DNA of 64,000 nucleotides from Aquabacterium sp. (GCF_030652515.1 NZ_JAUSAR010000113.1:1-64000); one strand, 5' to 3'; counted from the stretch's first letter, positions 44,377 to 54,050 are shown. Numbers and translations are program-made. The notes: a model not told the origin generated them from the sequence alone.

Positions 44377-46529
44377 CCAGGCTCCTGCGTGAACACAACC
44401 ATGGACCTGGCGGCCAAGGGATAAGCCTCGCCCGCCCGCCAAGCCTGCTGGTCGGGCTGGCCGTGGTCATGGCTGGTGTCAAAGCGCGCGGTCCAGTCCT
44501 TTTGTTCGTAGTGCGGCGGCAGGGTGAATGGCACGTCCTCGTGGTGCCCGTTGATCAGCATCAGCAGCGTCTCGGCATTGGCACGGCGGCCATGCTCGTC
44601 GTACTCGCCCGTGTGGCGGCCGCAGAACATGGAGGCCACGGTGCGGGCTTCTGGCTCTTCCCAGGCCTCGGTCGTCATCTCGCGGCCTTCGGCATCGAAC
44701 CAGGTGACATCGCGGTGGCCATCTTCGTCAATGTGGCCATCCAGGAAATCGGTGCGGCGCAAGCCGGGCTGGGCCTTGCGAAACTCGATCAGGCGCTGCA
44801 CGTAGGCCAGCAGGCCCTGCTGATCGGGTGTCAGGTTCCAGTCAAACCAGCTGATCTCGCTGTCCTGGCAGTAACCGTTGTTGTTGCCCCCTTGGGAGCG
44901 CCCGACCTCATCACCGCCCAGCAGCAAGGGCGTGCCTTGCGACAAGAACAAGGTGGTCAGCAGATTGCGCTGCTGCTGTAGGCGCAGGGCGCGGATGGCC
45001 TCGTCGTCAGTCTCGCCCTCGGCCCCGCAGTTCCAGCTGCGGTTATGGCTCTCGCCATCGCGGTTGTCTTCGCCATTGGCCTCGTTGTGCTTGTCGTTGT
45101 AGCTGACCAGGTCGCGCAGGGTGAAGCCATCATGCACGGTGATCAGGTTGACACTGTCGGTCGGGCAGCGCCCTCGGTGTTCGTACAGGTCACTGGAGCC
45201 ACACATGCGGCGTGACAACTCGGCTACCGTGTGTTCTTGCCCACGCCAGAAGTCGCGCACGGCATCGCGGTAAAGGCCGTTCCACTCCACCCAACCGGGC
45301 GGAAAACCGCCCACCTGGTAGCCGTTGTCACCCAGGTCCCAAGGCTCGGCGATCAGTTTGACGCGCGACAGCACCGGGTCTTGTGCCAGCGCGGCAAAGA
45401 AACTGCTGTGGTGGTCAAAGGCCGATGCACTGCGGCCCAATGTGGTCGCCAGGTCAAATCGAAAGCCATCCACGTGCATCTGTGTGACCCAGTAGCGCAG
45501 GCTGTCCATGATCAAGCGCAGCACCACCGGGTGGTGGCTGTTCAGGGTGTTGCCGGTGCCGGTGTAGTCCACGTAATAGCGCGGGTCTTCTGGGCTGAGT
45601 CGGTAGTAGGTGGCGTTGTCAATGCCCTTGAAGCACAGCGTGGGGCCCAGATGGTTGCCCTCGGCCGTGTGGTTGTAGACCACGTCCAGGATCACCTCCA
45701 GCCCGGCGGCGTGCACGTCCTTGACCATCTGCTTGAACTCGTTGATCGAGCCCGCGGCGCTGTAGCGCATCTCGGGCGCAAAGAAGCCGATCGTGTTGTA
45801 GCCCCAGTAGTTGCGCAGGCCTGACTCGACCAGGCGCTGGTCATCGATGAAGGCATGCACGGGCAACAACTCGATCGACGTCACGCCCAGCTTTTTCAAG
45901 TGGTTCAACACCGGGGGCGAAGCCAAGCCGGCGTAGGTGCCCCGCTGGGCCTCGGGCACTTCAGGATGGCTTTGGCTCAAGCCTTTGACATGAACCTCGT
46001 AGAAGATGGTGTCGCGCCAAGGCACTTGCGGCGGCTGGTCATCGCCCCAGTCAAAGGACTCGTCCACCACTTGCGACTTGGGCATGCCTGGCGCGCTGTC
46101 GTCATTGTTCTGCGCCAGGTCTTCGTCAACTGCGTCCAACTCATAATCGTAGTGGGCTGGGGACCAATCCACCGACCCGACGATGGCCTTGGCGTAGGGA
46201 TCAATGAGCAGCTTGCTCGGATTGAAGCGCTGTCCTTCTTCAGGCTGGTGCGAGCCATGCACCCGATAGCCATACAGGGTGCCCGCCGAGCAACCTCGCA
46301 CATAGCCATGCCAGACATGGTGCAACCTGCGGCTCAACTCAAAGCGGCGGATCTCGTGGCCGTCTGGCGCATGAAAGCACAACTCGACCTTGTCGGCCGT
46401 GCTGGCGTAAAGCGCAAAATTCGTGCCGTTGCCATCGAACGTGGCCCCCAGCGGATAGGCCTGCCCGGCTTCCAGATGCCAGGCGCGCACAGCTTCAGCA
46501 GCCCGCTTCTCTCCCGATGACTTCTTCAT
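44373..46529 (-). CDS. glgX: Glycogen debranching enzyme
   Basis: 718 residues. N-terminal CBM48-type domain (PLGATFDGNGTNFALYASTADKVELC), then a GH13 isoamylase-type barrel with DVVYNHTAEGNHLGPTLCF, GFRFDLATTLGR (Asp nucleophile), LIAEPWDLGDNGYQVGGFP (Glu) and LITVHDGFTLRDLVSYN (HD). Cleaves alpha-1,6 branches of limit glycogen, giving the linear chains used by MalQ, TreY and TreZ. Starts 3 nt after the glgC stop. Confidence 0.96.
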   Translation of the reverse strand: MKKSSGEKRAAEAVRAWHLEAGQAYPLGATFDGNGTNFALYASTADKVELCFHAPDGHEIRRFELSRRLHHVWHGYVRGCSAGTLYGYRVHGSHQPEEGQRFNPSKLLIDPYAKAIVGSVDWSPAHYDYELDAVDEDLAQNNDDSAPGMPKSQVVDESFDWGDDQPPQVPWRDTIFYEVHVKGLSQSHPEVPEAQRGTYAGLASPPVLNHLKKLGVTSIELLPVHAFIDDQRLVESGLRNYWGYNTIGFFAPEMRYSAAGSINEFKQMVKDVHAAGLEVILDVVYNHTAEGNHLGPTLCFKGIDNATYYRLSPEDPRYYVDYTGTGNTLNSHHPVVLRLIMDSLRYWVTQMHVDGFRFDLATTLGRSASAFDHHSSFFAALAQDPVLSRVKLIAEPWDLGDNGYQVGGFPPGWVEWNGLYRDAVRDFWRGQEHTVAELSRRMCGSSDLYEHRGRCPTDSVNLITVHDGFTLRDLVSYNDKHNEANGEDNRDGESHNRSWNCGAEGETDDEAIRALRLQQQRNLLTTLFLSQGTPLLLGGDEVGRSQGGNNNGYCQDSEISWFDWNLTPDQQGLLAYVQRLIEFRKAQPGLRRTDFLDGHIDEDGHRDVTWFDAEGREMTTEAWEEPEARTVASMFCGRHTGEYDEHGRRANAETLLMLINGHHEDVPFTLPPHYEQKDWTARFDTSHDHGQPDQQAWRAGEAYPLAARSMVVFTQEPG

Positions 46530-46532
46530 GGT

Positions 46533-47786
46533 TCAGGCGTGCCGGCTGGTGACGTCACGCTCCACCGGAACGGTGCCTGAAAAGTAACCTCGGGGAACGA
46601 CCACGATGCCGCCCTCGCTCACGTGGAAGCGCTGCCGATCCTTCTCCAGGTCATGGCCGATCAACTCGCCCGGCGGAATGTGGTTGTTCTGGTCAATGAT
46701 GGCGCGCCTGATGCGCGCACCGGCGCTGATCACCGAGCGCTCCATCACGATGCAATGCTCAAGCTGGGCGTCGGGCTCAACGATGACCGACCTGCGCAAC
46801 ATGGCATGGTCCAAGCGCGCGCCATTGATCACACTGCCTGAGCCCACCACCGAGCGATTGATCAAACCATTTTCGATCTGCGCCGATTCAGCCGAATCGT
46901 TGCTGGAGTAAATCGGCCACTGCGGGTTGCTCATGCGAAAGCGCGGCTTGGCGCCCAAGGTGTCGAAATGCGCGTCGAAATAGGCATCGATGGTGCCCAC
47001 ATCCCGCCAGTAGGCCGCTTCCTCATAAGGCTGGGTACCCGGCACCTCGTTGGTGCCGAAGTCGTAGGCCACCAGCTTGTGCGTTTTCATCATGCGCGGC
47101 AGGATGTGCTTGCCGAAATCGCTCTCACCCAATTCTTTGGCACGCTTCAATTCCCGCAACAGCACATCGGCCTTGAAGATGTAGTTGCCCATCGAAGCCA
47201 ACGCATGCCCCGGCCGACCTGGCATTGACTTGGCGGTGGGCGGCTTTTCAATGAAATCAACCACACGGTGCTCGTCATCAATCTCGACAATCCCGAACGA
47301 GGAGCTTTGCGAAACCGGCACCGGCAAGGTCGCCACACTCACATCAGCCTGGGTCTTCAAATGGAACTCGACCATCTGGCGAACATCCATGCGGTAGATG
47401 TGATCGGCCCCAAACACCGCCACCAGGTCGGGTTGGGCGCTTTCAATCAAGTGGATGTTCTGAAAAATGGCGTCGGCCGTGCCCTGAAACCATTCTTTGC
47501 CCGAGTGCATCTGGGGCGGCACCACGGTGATGAAATGGTTGGGGATGAACCGACTCATGGTCCAGGACTGGCGCACGTGCTCAATCAAGGACTGCGACTT
47601 GTACTGCACCAGCAGGTACACCGAGTAGATCTCGGAGTTGACCAGGTTGCTGAGCACGAAGTCCACGATTCGATGCTTGCCGTTGAACGGAACCGAAGGC
47701 TTGCAACGATCTGCCGTGAGCGAGTGCAGGCGCGTGCCCTCACCGCCCGCCATGACGAAAGCCAGCACGTTCTTGCCGGCGATCAT
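46533..47786 (-). CDS. glgC: Glucose-1-phosphate adenylyltransferase
   Basis: 417 residues from ATG 47786, supported by GGAGG about six bases upstream. Nucleotidyltransferase signature [25 protein letters not shown], then [10 protein letters not shown], the substrate site [17 protein letters not shown] and a C-terminal left-handed beta-helix with [14 protein letters not shown]. Makes ADP-glucose, the committed step of bacterial glycogen synthesis, usually allosterically controlled. First gene of glgC-glgX-treZ-malQ::treY-glgA. Confidence 0.96.
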   Translation of the reverse strand: MIAGKNVLAFVMAGGEGTRLHSLTADRCKPSVPFNGKHRIVDFVLSNLVNSEIYSVYLLVQYKSQSLIEHVRQSWTMSRFIPNHFITVVPPQMHSGKEWFQGTADAIFQNIHLIESAQPDLVAVFGADHIYRMDVRQMVEFHLKTQADVSVATLPVPVSQSSSFGIVEIDDEHRVVDFIEKPPTAKSMPGRPGHALASMGNYIFKADVLLRELKRAKELGESDFGKHILPRMMKTHKLVAYDFGTNEVPGTQPYEEAAYWRDVGTIDAYFDAHFDTLGAKPRFRMSNPQWPIYSSNDSAESAQIENGLINRSVVGSGSVINGARLDHAMLRRSVIVEPDAQLEHCIVMERSVISAGARIRRAIIDQNNHIPPGELIGHDLEKDRQRFHVSEGGIVVVPRGYFSGTVPVERDVTSRHA

Positions 47787-47859
47787 GGCAGCCTCCGCCC
47801 AGTCAGCTTGGTGTTTGCAGTCATCGCCAGGTCCTTGAATAGATCGATGATCTCTTGGG

Positions 47860-47873
47860 GCAATCAGCGTGCC
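47860..47873 (-). promoter_or_regulatory. Sigma-54-like element upstream of glgC
   Basis: On the minus strand GGCACG-CTGA-TTGC keeps the invariant GG and GC 10 bases apart and matches TGGCACG-N4-TTGC except for the leading T (G here). Predicted start near 47848 leaves a leader of about 60 nt before glgC. Matches of this length are expected about once per window by chance, so position is the main support. Confidence 0.35.
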
Positions 47874-47956
47874 CATTCATCGAACGCTTCAAATCCGGAA
47901 ACCCAGGCCCGTGCGTGTAAACCTGTCGAAAAGCCTTGTAAAAGCTGCGCGTCAAA

Positions 47957-49378
47957 TCAGCCGGCGGGCACCGGCTTGGTGTTGACCGGCCAGCACAATG
48001 CCGCCGTGAGCACGGCCAAGGCCACGTGGATGAGGTAGACCGGCTGGAAGTCGGCATGTTGCACGCCTCCGTGGCCAATCAACACCACCGTGATCGCCAC
48101 CCCCAGCACCGAACCAATCTGCCGTGTGGCCTGGTTGACGGCACTGCCCACCGCATAGTGCTCCGCTGGCAGCTTGTTCACGGCCGCGGCCGACAAGGAC
48201 GGCAACACCATGCCCACGCCCACACCGCTGAGCAGCAAGCCTGGCAGCCAGTCGCGCAGGTAGTTCACCTCGGCGCCCGGCACCAGCAGGAACCACAAGC
48301 CACTGGCCGCGTAGATCAGGCCGCCACCCACCAGGAAGGGCCGATGCCCCAGCCGCCCCGCCAGCCGCCCCGTGATGATGGCCACCGGCATGACCAGCAA
48401 AGGCCCCGGCGTGATCGCCAAACCGGCGCGCGGCAGCGTGTAGTGCCAGACCCCGGTCATGTAGAAAAAGAAGGCGAAGAACATCATCGAGAACGCGATG
48501 CCAAACGACAGCGTGGCCAGGTTCACGTAGCTGTAAGTGCGGTGGCGGAACAAGCCCAGGTCCACCAGCGGCGCTGGCGTGAATCGGGCCCAGGCGATGA
48601 AGCCGATGAAAGCAATCGCACCGGTGGCAAAGGTCATCAGCAGATCGGTGCGGTGCCAGCTTGGCGCGTCGGACTGCACGATGCTCAAGGCGATGGTGCC
48701 CACCGCCACGATCAGCAAGCCCACACCCACCGCATCCACGCGGCGACGGGTCTCGGGGCGAACCGATTCGGTCAGCCTGGACGCCCCGCGCCACAAAGCA
48801 ATCGCACCCAAAGGCAGGTTCAGGTAGAAAGCCCACTGCCAGCCCACGGCATCCACCACGAACGAGCCCAGGCTGGGGCCAATCGCCGCCGCCAAGCCGC
48901 CCACCGCGCCCCACAGGCTGATGGCGACGGCGCGCTTCTCCTGCGGAAACGCGGCCAGCACGATGGACAAGGATGCGGGCGTCAGCAAGGCCGCGCCGAT
49001 GGCCTGCAGCACACGCGCCGCGATCAGCCAGCCCACGCTGCCAGCCAAGCCGCAGGCCGCCGACGCGGCCAGGAACAACACCACGCCGAACATGAACACG
49101 CGCTTGCGCCCATGCGCATCGGCCAGGCCACCCGCCGGGATCAACATGGCGGCGTAGACCACGGTGTATGCATTGAGCACCCAGGACATGTCCGCCGCCG
49201 AGGCTTGCGGGAAGGCGGCGCGCAAGGCGCCGAAGGCCGCAAACAGCATGGTGCTGTCCAGCGACACCAGGAACACCGCCACGCTGGCGATCCAGAAAAC
49301 CGGCCACAGCGACGCCGCAGAAACCGATGGGTTTGGCGACACCACAGTGATGTCAGGATGGGTGGCTGCTGCGCGCAT
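47957..49378 (-). CDS. MFS exporter, DHA2 (EmrB/QacA) type
   Basis: 473 residues from ATG 49378 with GGAGAG upstream. Fourteen-span drug:H+ antiporter layout: span 1 motif FLVSLDSTMLFAAFGALRAAF (the D of motif D1), AGGLADAHGRKRVFMFG between spans 2 and 3 (motif A), and LQAIGAALLTPASLSIVLAAFP (motif C-like region). Inner-membrane exporter of an unknown toxic compound. Starts 34 nt after the SDR stop; probably one operon under the TetR regulator at 50216. Confidence 0.9.
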   Translation of the reverse strand: MRAAATHPDITVVSPNPSVSAASLWPVFWIASVAVFLVSLDSTMLFAAFGALRAAFPQASAADMSWVLNAYTVVYAAMLIPAGGLADAHGRKRVFMFGVVLFLAASAACGLAGSVGWLIAARVLQAIGAALLTPASLSIVLAAFPQEKRAVAISLWGAVGGLAAAIGPSLGSFVVDAVGWQWAFYLNLPLGAIALWRGASRLTESVRPETRRRVDAVGVGLLIVAVGTIALSIVQSDAPSWHRTDLLMTFATGAIAFIGFIAWARFTPAPLVDLGLFRHRTYSYVNLATLSFGIAFSMMFFAFFFYMTGVWHYTLPRAGLAITPGPLLVMPVAIITGRLAGRLGHRPFLVGGGLIYAASGLWFLLVPGAEVNYLRDWLPGLLLSGVGVGMVLPSLSAAAVNKLPAEHYAVGSAVNQATRQIGSVLGVAITVVLIGHGGVQHADFQPVYLIHVALAVLTAALCWPVNTKPVPAG

Positions 49379-49412
49379 GGCGGTCTCTCCGTCTCGGTGA
49401 GGTGAGGTCAGG

Positions 49413-50126
49413 TCAGGCGTCGGCCGGGACCAGGTACACGCCCGGCTCGGCGGACAAGCCCTGCTTGACCTGCTGCGTGAACTCATCGGCCAGCACCTCG
49501 TCGGCACCCGCTTCCAAGGCGTCAAACGTGCGCGCCACGACCACCCCGGGAGGTGTCTTGGGGGCATCAAAACCGCTCGTCATGTCGGTGTCGATGAACC
49601 CCACGTGCAGGCCCAGCACCTGCGTCTTTTGTCGGCGCAGCTCGTGGCGCAAGCCATTGGTCAGGCCCCAGGCGGCCGATTTGCTGGCGCTGTACACGCC
49701 CAGCACGGGCGAGTTGATCCAGCTCACCACTGACAACACGTTCACGATGCCGCCACCGCCATTGGCCGCCAGCACGCCCGCGAAAGCCTGGCTCAACAGC
49801 AGGGGGCCGAAGAAGTTGGTCTCCATGTGCGCTCGCGCGGACTCCACGCTGTTGGGCGCCAGAAATCCACCGGTGTTGGCAATGCCCGCGTTGTTGACCA
49901 GCAGCGTGACATCGCCCAGTTCGGCCGCCACGCGCGCCACATCCGCGGGATTGGTCACGTCCAGCTTCACGGGGATGACGCCGGGCAGCGTGACCGAGGC
50001 GGGATCGCGCGCGCCGGCATACACCTTGCGCGCACCACGGGCCAGCGCCTCTTTGGCGAAAGCCAAGCCCAGGCCCCGGTTGGCACCGGTGATGAGAACC
50101 ACAGCGTTGTCGAGTTTCATGGTCAT
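49413..50126 (-). CDS. SDR family oxidoreductase
   Basis: 237 residues, classical short-chain dehydrogenase: TGANRGLGLAFAKEA (TGxxxGxG cofactor site at about 13-20), LVNNAGIANTGG (NNAG), catalytic Ser in VVSWINS and Y-x-x-x-K in YSASKSAAWGL. Reduces or oxidises an unknown carbonyl/alcohol with NAD(P)H. The first gene after a palindromic operator; likely acts with the downstream exporter in detoxification. Confidence 0.9.
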   Translation of the reverse strand: MTMKLDNAVVLITGANRGLGLAFAKEALARGARKVYAGARDPASVTLPGVIPVKLDVTNPADVARVAAELGDVTLLVNNAGIANTGGFLAPNSVESARAHMETNFFGPLLLSQAFAGVLAANGGGGIVNVLSVVSWINSPVLGVYSASKSAAWGLTNGLRHELRRQKTQVLGLHVGFIDTDMTSGFDAPKTPPGVVVARTFDALEAGADEVLADEFTQQVKQGLSAEPGVYLVPADA

Positions 50127-50140
50127 GTCCTTGGTCTATT

Positions 50141-50160
50141 TATATGATGATCATCATATA
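50141..50160. promoter_or_regulatory. Perfect 20 bp palindrome before the SDR-exporter operon (TetR operator)
   Basis: TATATGATGATCATCATATA is a perfect palindrome 15-34 bp upstream of the SDR start. Its core TATGATGATC-TCATA is repeated before the tetR gene at 50821-50836, which makes it the likely binding site of that regulator. Confidence 0.75.
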
Positions 50161-50215
50161 TTTGGTTCAAAAAATCGCCATCATTCTGGATGGCGCGTTC
50201 AGGGAAACTGCAGTG

Positions 50216-50800
50216 TCAATCGGGCTGGTCGTGCTGAGCCAGCAAACTTTGGCGATTTGCCTTGAGCAAAGCCTTGCCTTGCGCGTTGTTGCCAAGGGCA
50301 CGGGCCAGTTGCAAGGCCCCCACCATGGTGCTGGCAATCACCATGGCTGCATCGGCTGCCGCGCTGGCGGGCAATGTCTTCTTCACCAACTTGACCATGC
50401 CTTGCACCCGCAGCACCGATGCGTCGCGCACCTCCGGGGCCTGGCGGGGTATATCGGAGCACAGCGCTGCCACAGGGCAGCCATGCTCGGCGCCGACCAG
50501 GTGAGCATCGGACAAGTAGGACTCGACCAAGGCGCGAAACTCGCTGGCACCCGCTGCCTGGCGTTCGGCCATGTGGCGCGTCATGTTGGTCAAGCCGTCC
50601 TGGCCGGCCCGCTCCACGGCTTCAACCAACAAGGCATTGCGGGAAGCAAAGTGCGCGTAGAAGCCGCCATGGGTGAGGCCCGCTTCCTTCATGATGTCGG
50701 CCACACCAACGCCTTGGTAACCGGCGCGGCGGATGGCCCGTGCAGCGGTTTCGACAATGCGATCGTGGGTGGCCTCGCGGCGGCTTGGTTTGGCGTCCAT
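50216..50800 (-). CDS. TetR/AcrR family transcriptional regulator
   Basis: 194 residues. N-terminal HTH (about 10-56): REATHDRIVETAARAIRRAGYQG, then VADIMKEAGLTHGGFYAHFASRNALL, the classical TetR signature. The C-terminal ligand domain has CPVAALCSDI, as in AcrR-type regulators paired with SDR/exporter genes. Probably represses both itself and the SDR-MFS operon through the two similar palindromes. Ligand unknown. Confidence 0.92.
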   Translation of the reverse strand: MDAKPSRREATHDRIVETAARAIRRAGYQGVGVADIMKEAGLTHGGFYAHFASRNALLVEAVERAGQDGLTNMTRHMAERQAAGASEFRALVESYLSDAHLVGAEHGCPVAALCSDIPRQAPEVRDASVLRVQGMVKLVKKTLPASAAADAAMVIASTMVGALQLARALGNNAQGKALLKANRQSLLAQHDQPD

Positions 50801-50820
50801 GTCGATATATTACTGCTTTT

Positions 50821-50854
50821 TATGATGATCGTCATATTTTTATGATGACGGCAT
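50821..50854. promoter_or_regulatory. tetR autoregulatory operator
   Basis: TATGATGATCGTCATA (50821-50836) is a near-perfect palindrome 20 bp upstream of the tetR start and shares its core with the 50141-50160 palindrome. A weaker extra copy, TATGATGACGGCAT, follows at 50841-50854. Confidence 0.7.
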
Positions 50855-50955
50855 GGGCATTGGTGAATTCGCCTGTTAACGCAGGCGTTAGGATTGCCCG
50901 GCATAATCAGCACAAGTTCAAAGGGGAGTCAGCATTCAATCATCAAGGCTCAACC

Positions 50956-51498
50956 ATGAAATTTCGTGAAGTGACGCTTGCAAGCGGTCAAAGCTTCCAA
51001 GTTCCTCAAGGCATCCAGCGCATCGACTCCAAATCCACCCATGGCTGGCAAGTCAGATGCCAGGGAACCAAGCTCTTCTCAGACGGTGAGAGCGCAGACG
51101 CCCAGCTTTCCTTGGCCAAGGCCACACGTGAACTGGCCGCACGAATCTCGGCCATGCCTGCGCCAAGTGGTCTCAAGCAAGGCCCAAGCGCCAACAAAAC
51201 GTCTGACCTTCCTGCGGGGATCTCCGGGCCCATTGTTCGGCAACGCGCTGGCCGCGCACCCTCGGCGGTCCTTTCAGTCCTGCTGCCACGGTTTGGCATG
51301 TCGGCCGAGGTTAAGACCGTTCACATCGCTAGCGAGAATACGTACACGGTCGAGAAGTACCTCACCGCGCTCGCAAAAAGCACCGAAATGCGCGCTGCAG
51401 CCGTCAAACGCTATGAACAGGATGCACTGCAAGCCCAGCATTCAACGATCGTGAGTTTGCGCAAACAAGCTCAGGCGTTGCGGACGCATCGCGCGTAA
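50956..51498 (+). CDS. Hypothetical protein, possibly AP2-like DNA-binding fold
   Basis: 180 residues from ATG 50956 (the frame is open further upstream but runs through the tetR control region). Not recognised with confidence. Two strand-helix blocks stand out: THGWQVRCQGTKLFSDGESA with SLAKATRELAARI, and later a basic block ending SVLLPRFGMSAEVKTVHIAS with TVEKYLTALAKSTEMRAAAV. That three-strand-plus-helix pattern recalls AP2/integrase-type DNA-binding domains, but this is only a suggestion. No signal peptide or membrane segment. Divergent from tetR. Confidence 0.6.
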   Translation: MKFREVTLASGQSFQVPQGIQRIDSKSTHGWQVRCQGTKLFSDGESADAQLSLAKATRELAARISAMPAPSGLKQGPSANKTSDLPAGISGPIVRQRAGRAPSAVLSVLLPRFGMSAEVKTVHIASENTYTVEKYLTALAKSTEMRAAAVKRYEQDALQAQHSTIVSLRKQAQALRTHRA

Positions 51499-51650
51499 TT
51501 GGTCAGCGTCTTCTGGTGCAAGTCGTTGAACAGAACGGCGAATGTTCTCGGGCGAGAGTGCCTCCCGTCAATGTGGCTCAAAGCGCCAGCCGCAGGAGGA
51601 GGCTTCCACATCCTGCCGCCTTTGCAGCATGCCCTGGGCGAGCAGACAAC

Positions 51651-52157
51651 TCAGACGGGAGCGAGCGCCCCCTGCCCCACGCAGTTCATCTGCATTTTCT
51701 GGAAAAAAGCCATGGCAAAAATGGCATCCGTCCATTTGTCAGCCCGGTACAGAACATGGCGCGAACTGCCTACCAACGTCTTGGGCGAGATGCCCACGTC
51801 ATAGGCCTTTCTTGCTTCGTCGAAATCGATGTCCAACACAGCTCCGCGCAATGATGCGTCCCATTCATCGTCCGCCCGGCCAGCTTCACGCCCAACAACC
51901 GCCAGATGGCAATCATCGTGAAGCTCGTATCGCCAGGTGAAGCCCTGATGTCCAGCCTCGCCCAACTGGCGCAAATACTTTAAAAGCTGCGGTCGGTTCA
52001 TCTGCTCCGCTGTCAACGGTGAGACATCTGACGTTGGGTACCCATCGGAGCAGGCTGACAGCGCGACTGCCACCATCAACCAGACGCACATCTGCCGCCG
52101 ACCCCAACCAGCCCGAGCCGTGCAGGCATGCAAGGGAGTCGATGGCCGATCATTCAT
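51651..52157 (-). CDS. Small predicted lipoprotein
   Basis: 168 residues from ATG 52157, which overlaps the preceding CNNM gene by 8 nt; a Met 22 residues later would leave only a short signal. Signal stretch GWGRRQMCVWLMVAVALSAC ends in a lipobox (LSAC), so the Cys would be lipidated. The rest is mixed, with paired Cys in ELHDDCH and MNCVGQ. No family recognised. Likely an envelope protein co-expressed with the CNNM protein. Confidence 0.6.
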   Translation of the reverse strand: MNDRPSTPLHACTARAGWGRRQMCVWLMVAVALSACSDGYPTSDVSPLTAEQMNRPQLLKYLRQLGEAGHQGFTWRYELHDDCHLAVVGREAGRADDEWDASLRGAVLDIDFDEARKAYDVGISPKTLVGSSRHVLYRADKWTDAIFAMAFFQKMQMNCVGQGALAPV

Positions 52158-53442
52158 GGGTAGCCAGAACAGGCGTGGCCAACACCTTGTCGATTCGTTT
52201 ACCGTCCATGTCGACAATCTCGAATTTCCAGGCCTCCCACGTCGTGATGTCCCCCTCTTTCGGTAAACGCCCTGTCAACAACATCATCATGCCGCTGAGG
52301 GTGTGGTATCGACCGCGGTCTTCTTCTGGCGTGCAATCCAGGCCCAGGCGATCCTTGAGTTCGTGAATGGGGATGAACCCGTCCAGCAACCAAGACCCGT
52401 CGTCTCGTTGCATGGCCCAGGATGTGTCCGGATTGCGAGGGTGGAACTCGCCCGTGATGGCCTCGACCAGATCCTGCAAGGTGATGATGCCTTGCACCTC
52501 CCCAAATTCATCGATGACGAACGCCATGTGAACGTCGGACTCCCTGAAGTTGCCCAGCAGTTCCATGCCGGTCAAAGTCTCCGGGACATACAAAGGCGTT
52601 TGCACATGCTCGCTGAGATCCTTGGTCCCACTTCGCACAGTCCGCGCCAGCAATTGACGCGCATTGACCAGTCCAACGATGTGAGACAGTCCGCCTCTCA
52701 CCACCGGAAAGCGGGCATGATTGGACTGCTCGATGCGTCTAAGGTTCTCCTCGAACGGCTCATCAAGATCCAGCACCACCACGTCGCTGCGAGGCACCAT
52801 CAGAGAGCCGATCTGACGGTCATCGAGGCGAAAAACATTGCGAACCATCGCGTGCTCGTTGGACTCAATGACACCTGCACTCGTGCCCTCGGCCAGCACG
52901 GCGTGAATTTCTTCTTCGGTCACATTGAACGTTGCGCCCGCTTTGACACCCATGACCCGAAGCAAGGTGTTGGTTGACACGGTCAGCAAACGCACGAAGG
53001 GCTTGGTGGCCGTGGCCAACCACCCAATGGGCTTGGCCACCAACCGCGCCACGGCCTCAGGATTGGTCTGCCCCAGCCGCTTGGGCACCAGTTCGCCCAG
53101 CACGATCGAGAAATAGGTGATCAAAACCACCACCAAGCCGGTCCCTGCATAGCCCGCGTGAACCTCGTTGAGCCCCTGCGACACGAACCACAGCGACAAG
53201 GGCTTCGCCAGAGCGGCCTCACCCACAATGCCGTTCAAGACCCCGATGGAGGTGATGCCGATCTGAATGGTGGACAGAAACCTGGTCGGATCCTCCCCCA
53301 ACTTGACGGCCGCGGCCGCCCCACTGTCCCCCTCGTCGATGTGCCGCTGCAGCCTGGCTTTGCGGGCGGTCATCAGACCGATCTCGGACATGGCAAACAA
53401 GCCATTGAGGATGATGAGGAATAGAAGAAGGGCAATTTCCAT
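52150..53442 (-). CDS. CNNM/hemolysin-III-type transporter-associated protein (CorC/HlyC family)
   Basis: 430 residues from ATG 53442. N-terminal CNNM (DUF21) membrane domain of about four spans (MEIALLLFLIILNGLFAMSEIGLMTARKARL), then two CBS motifs (about 205-330: LMVPRSDVVVLDLDEPFEENL and HVQTPLYVPETLTGMELL, with FVIDEFGEVQGIITLQDLVEAI), and a CorC/HlyC domain at the end (DGFIPIHELKDRLG). This family is tied to Mg2+/Co2+ efflux. The neighbourhood of NhaA, CaCA and a Ca-type ATPase supports an ion role. Confidence 0.92.
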   Translation of the reverse strand: MEIALLLFLIILNGLFAMSEIGLMTARKARLQRHIDEGDSGAAAAVKLGEDPTRFLSTIQIGITSIGVLNGIVGEAALAKPLSLWFVSQGLNEVHAGYAGTGLVVVLITYFSIVLGELVPKRLGQTNPEAVARLVAKPIGWLATATKPFVRLLTVSTNTLLRVMGVKAGATFNVTEEEIHAVLAEGTSAGVIESNEHAMVRNVFRLDDRQIGSLMVPRSDVVVLDLDEPFEENLRRIEQSNHARFPVVRGGLSHIVGLVNARQLLARTVRSGTKDLSEHVQTPLYVPETLTGMELLGNFRESDVHMAFVIDEFGEVQGIITLQDLVEAITGEFHPRNPDTSWAMQRDDGSWLLDGFIPIHELKDRLGLDCTPEEDRGRYHTLSGMMMLLTGRLPKEGDITTWEAWKFEIVDMDGKRIDKVLATPVLATHE

Positions 53443-53606
53443 GATGGGATTCGGGTGGGCCGTGATGGGCCGGATTGGGTCAGGCGGCAGGCAAGAGACG
53501 ATCAACCGTCGTCGGAGTTACCCAGATCTGCGCGCGAAGCAGCGATCACGGAAAGCAGAACTGGATGAACGTCAGGCGCGCCTTGCTTCACAGCAAGGGG
53601 GCCTTA

Positions 53607-53966
53607 TCAGGTCGGAACTGGGTTGATCGATGGCGGCCGCAAGAGGCATTCGATGAATGGCGGCTGGTGTACCGAAAGGTGTCGGCATGGCGGCAAAGCA
53701 TGGCGGCGATCTTGAAGCGGAGACCACCGCCAGACCGGCACAGCCGCCATGTCCGCCAGCATGGAAAACTGGGACACATCGGCCAGTGTGCTAGGTCGCA
53801 GATCATCGATCACGCTCTCATCCAGAGATACGCCATCGTCGGTATTGACCTGGTGCATGGCAAATGCATGACCATCGCCAATCACGGACGGCCCTGTCCA
53901 TGTGCTGAGGAGTCCCGCGCACAGAAGAACGATCGAAGCAACGAACGCGATGGCCTGGCGATGCAT
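53607..53966 (-). CDS. Small exported hypothetical protein
   Basis: 119 residues starting MHRQAIAFVASIVLLCAGLL, a good signal peptide or anchor. The remainder includes FSMLADMAAVPVWRWSPLQD and ends HQPPFIECLLRPPSINPVPT. The size, signal and Pro-rich tail recall CzcI-like periplasmic proteins that accompany metal efflux systems, but the His-rich motif of CzcI is absent. An alternative frame on the other strand overlaps it, so it may not be real. Confidence 0.4.
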   Translation of the reverse strand: MHRQAIAFVASIVLLCAGLLSTWTGPSVIGDGHAFAMHQVNTDDGVSLDESVIDDLRPSTLADVSQFSMLADMAAVPVWRWSPLQDRRHALPPCRHLSVHQPPFIECLLRPPSINPVPT

Positions 53967-54050
53967 ACAGGCAGTGAGTATAGCGACTGACGCTCGGGCG
54001 GTGCTTGAACGGCAGCTGAAACGATCCGGGCACTGCAGGCCCGCGCTTGC

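Noticed and set aside
53475-53990. Plus-strand 171-codon frame opposite the small exported protein
   Set aside because: Its translation lacks any domain or signal and is rich in Arg/His/Ser; the minus-strand frame has a credible signal peptide, so that was kept instead (with low confidence).
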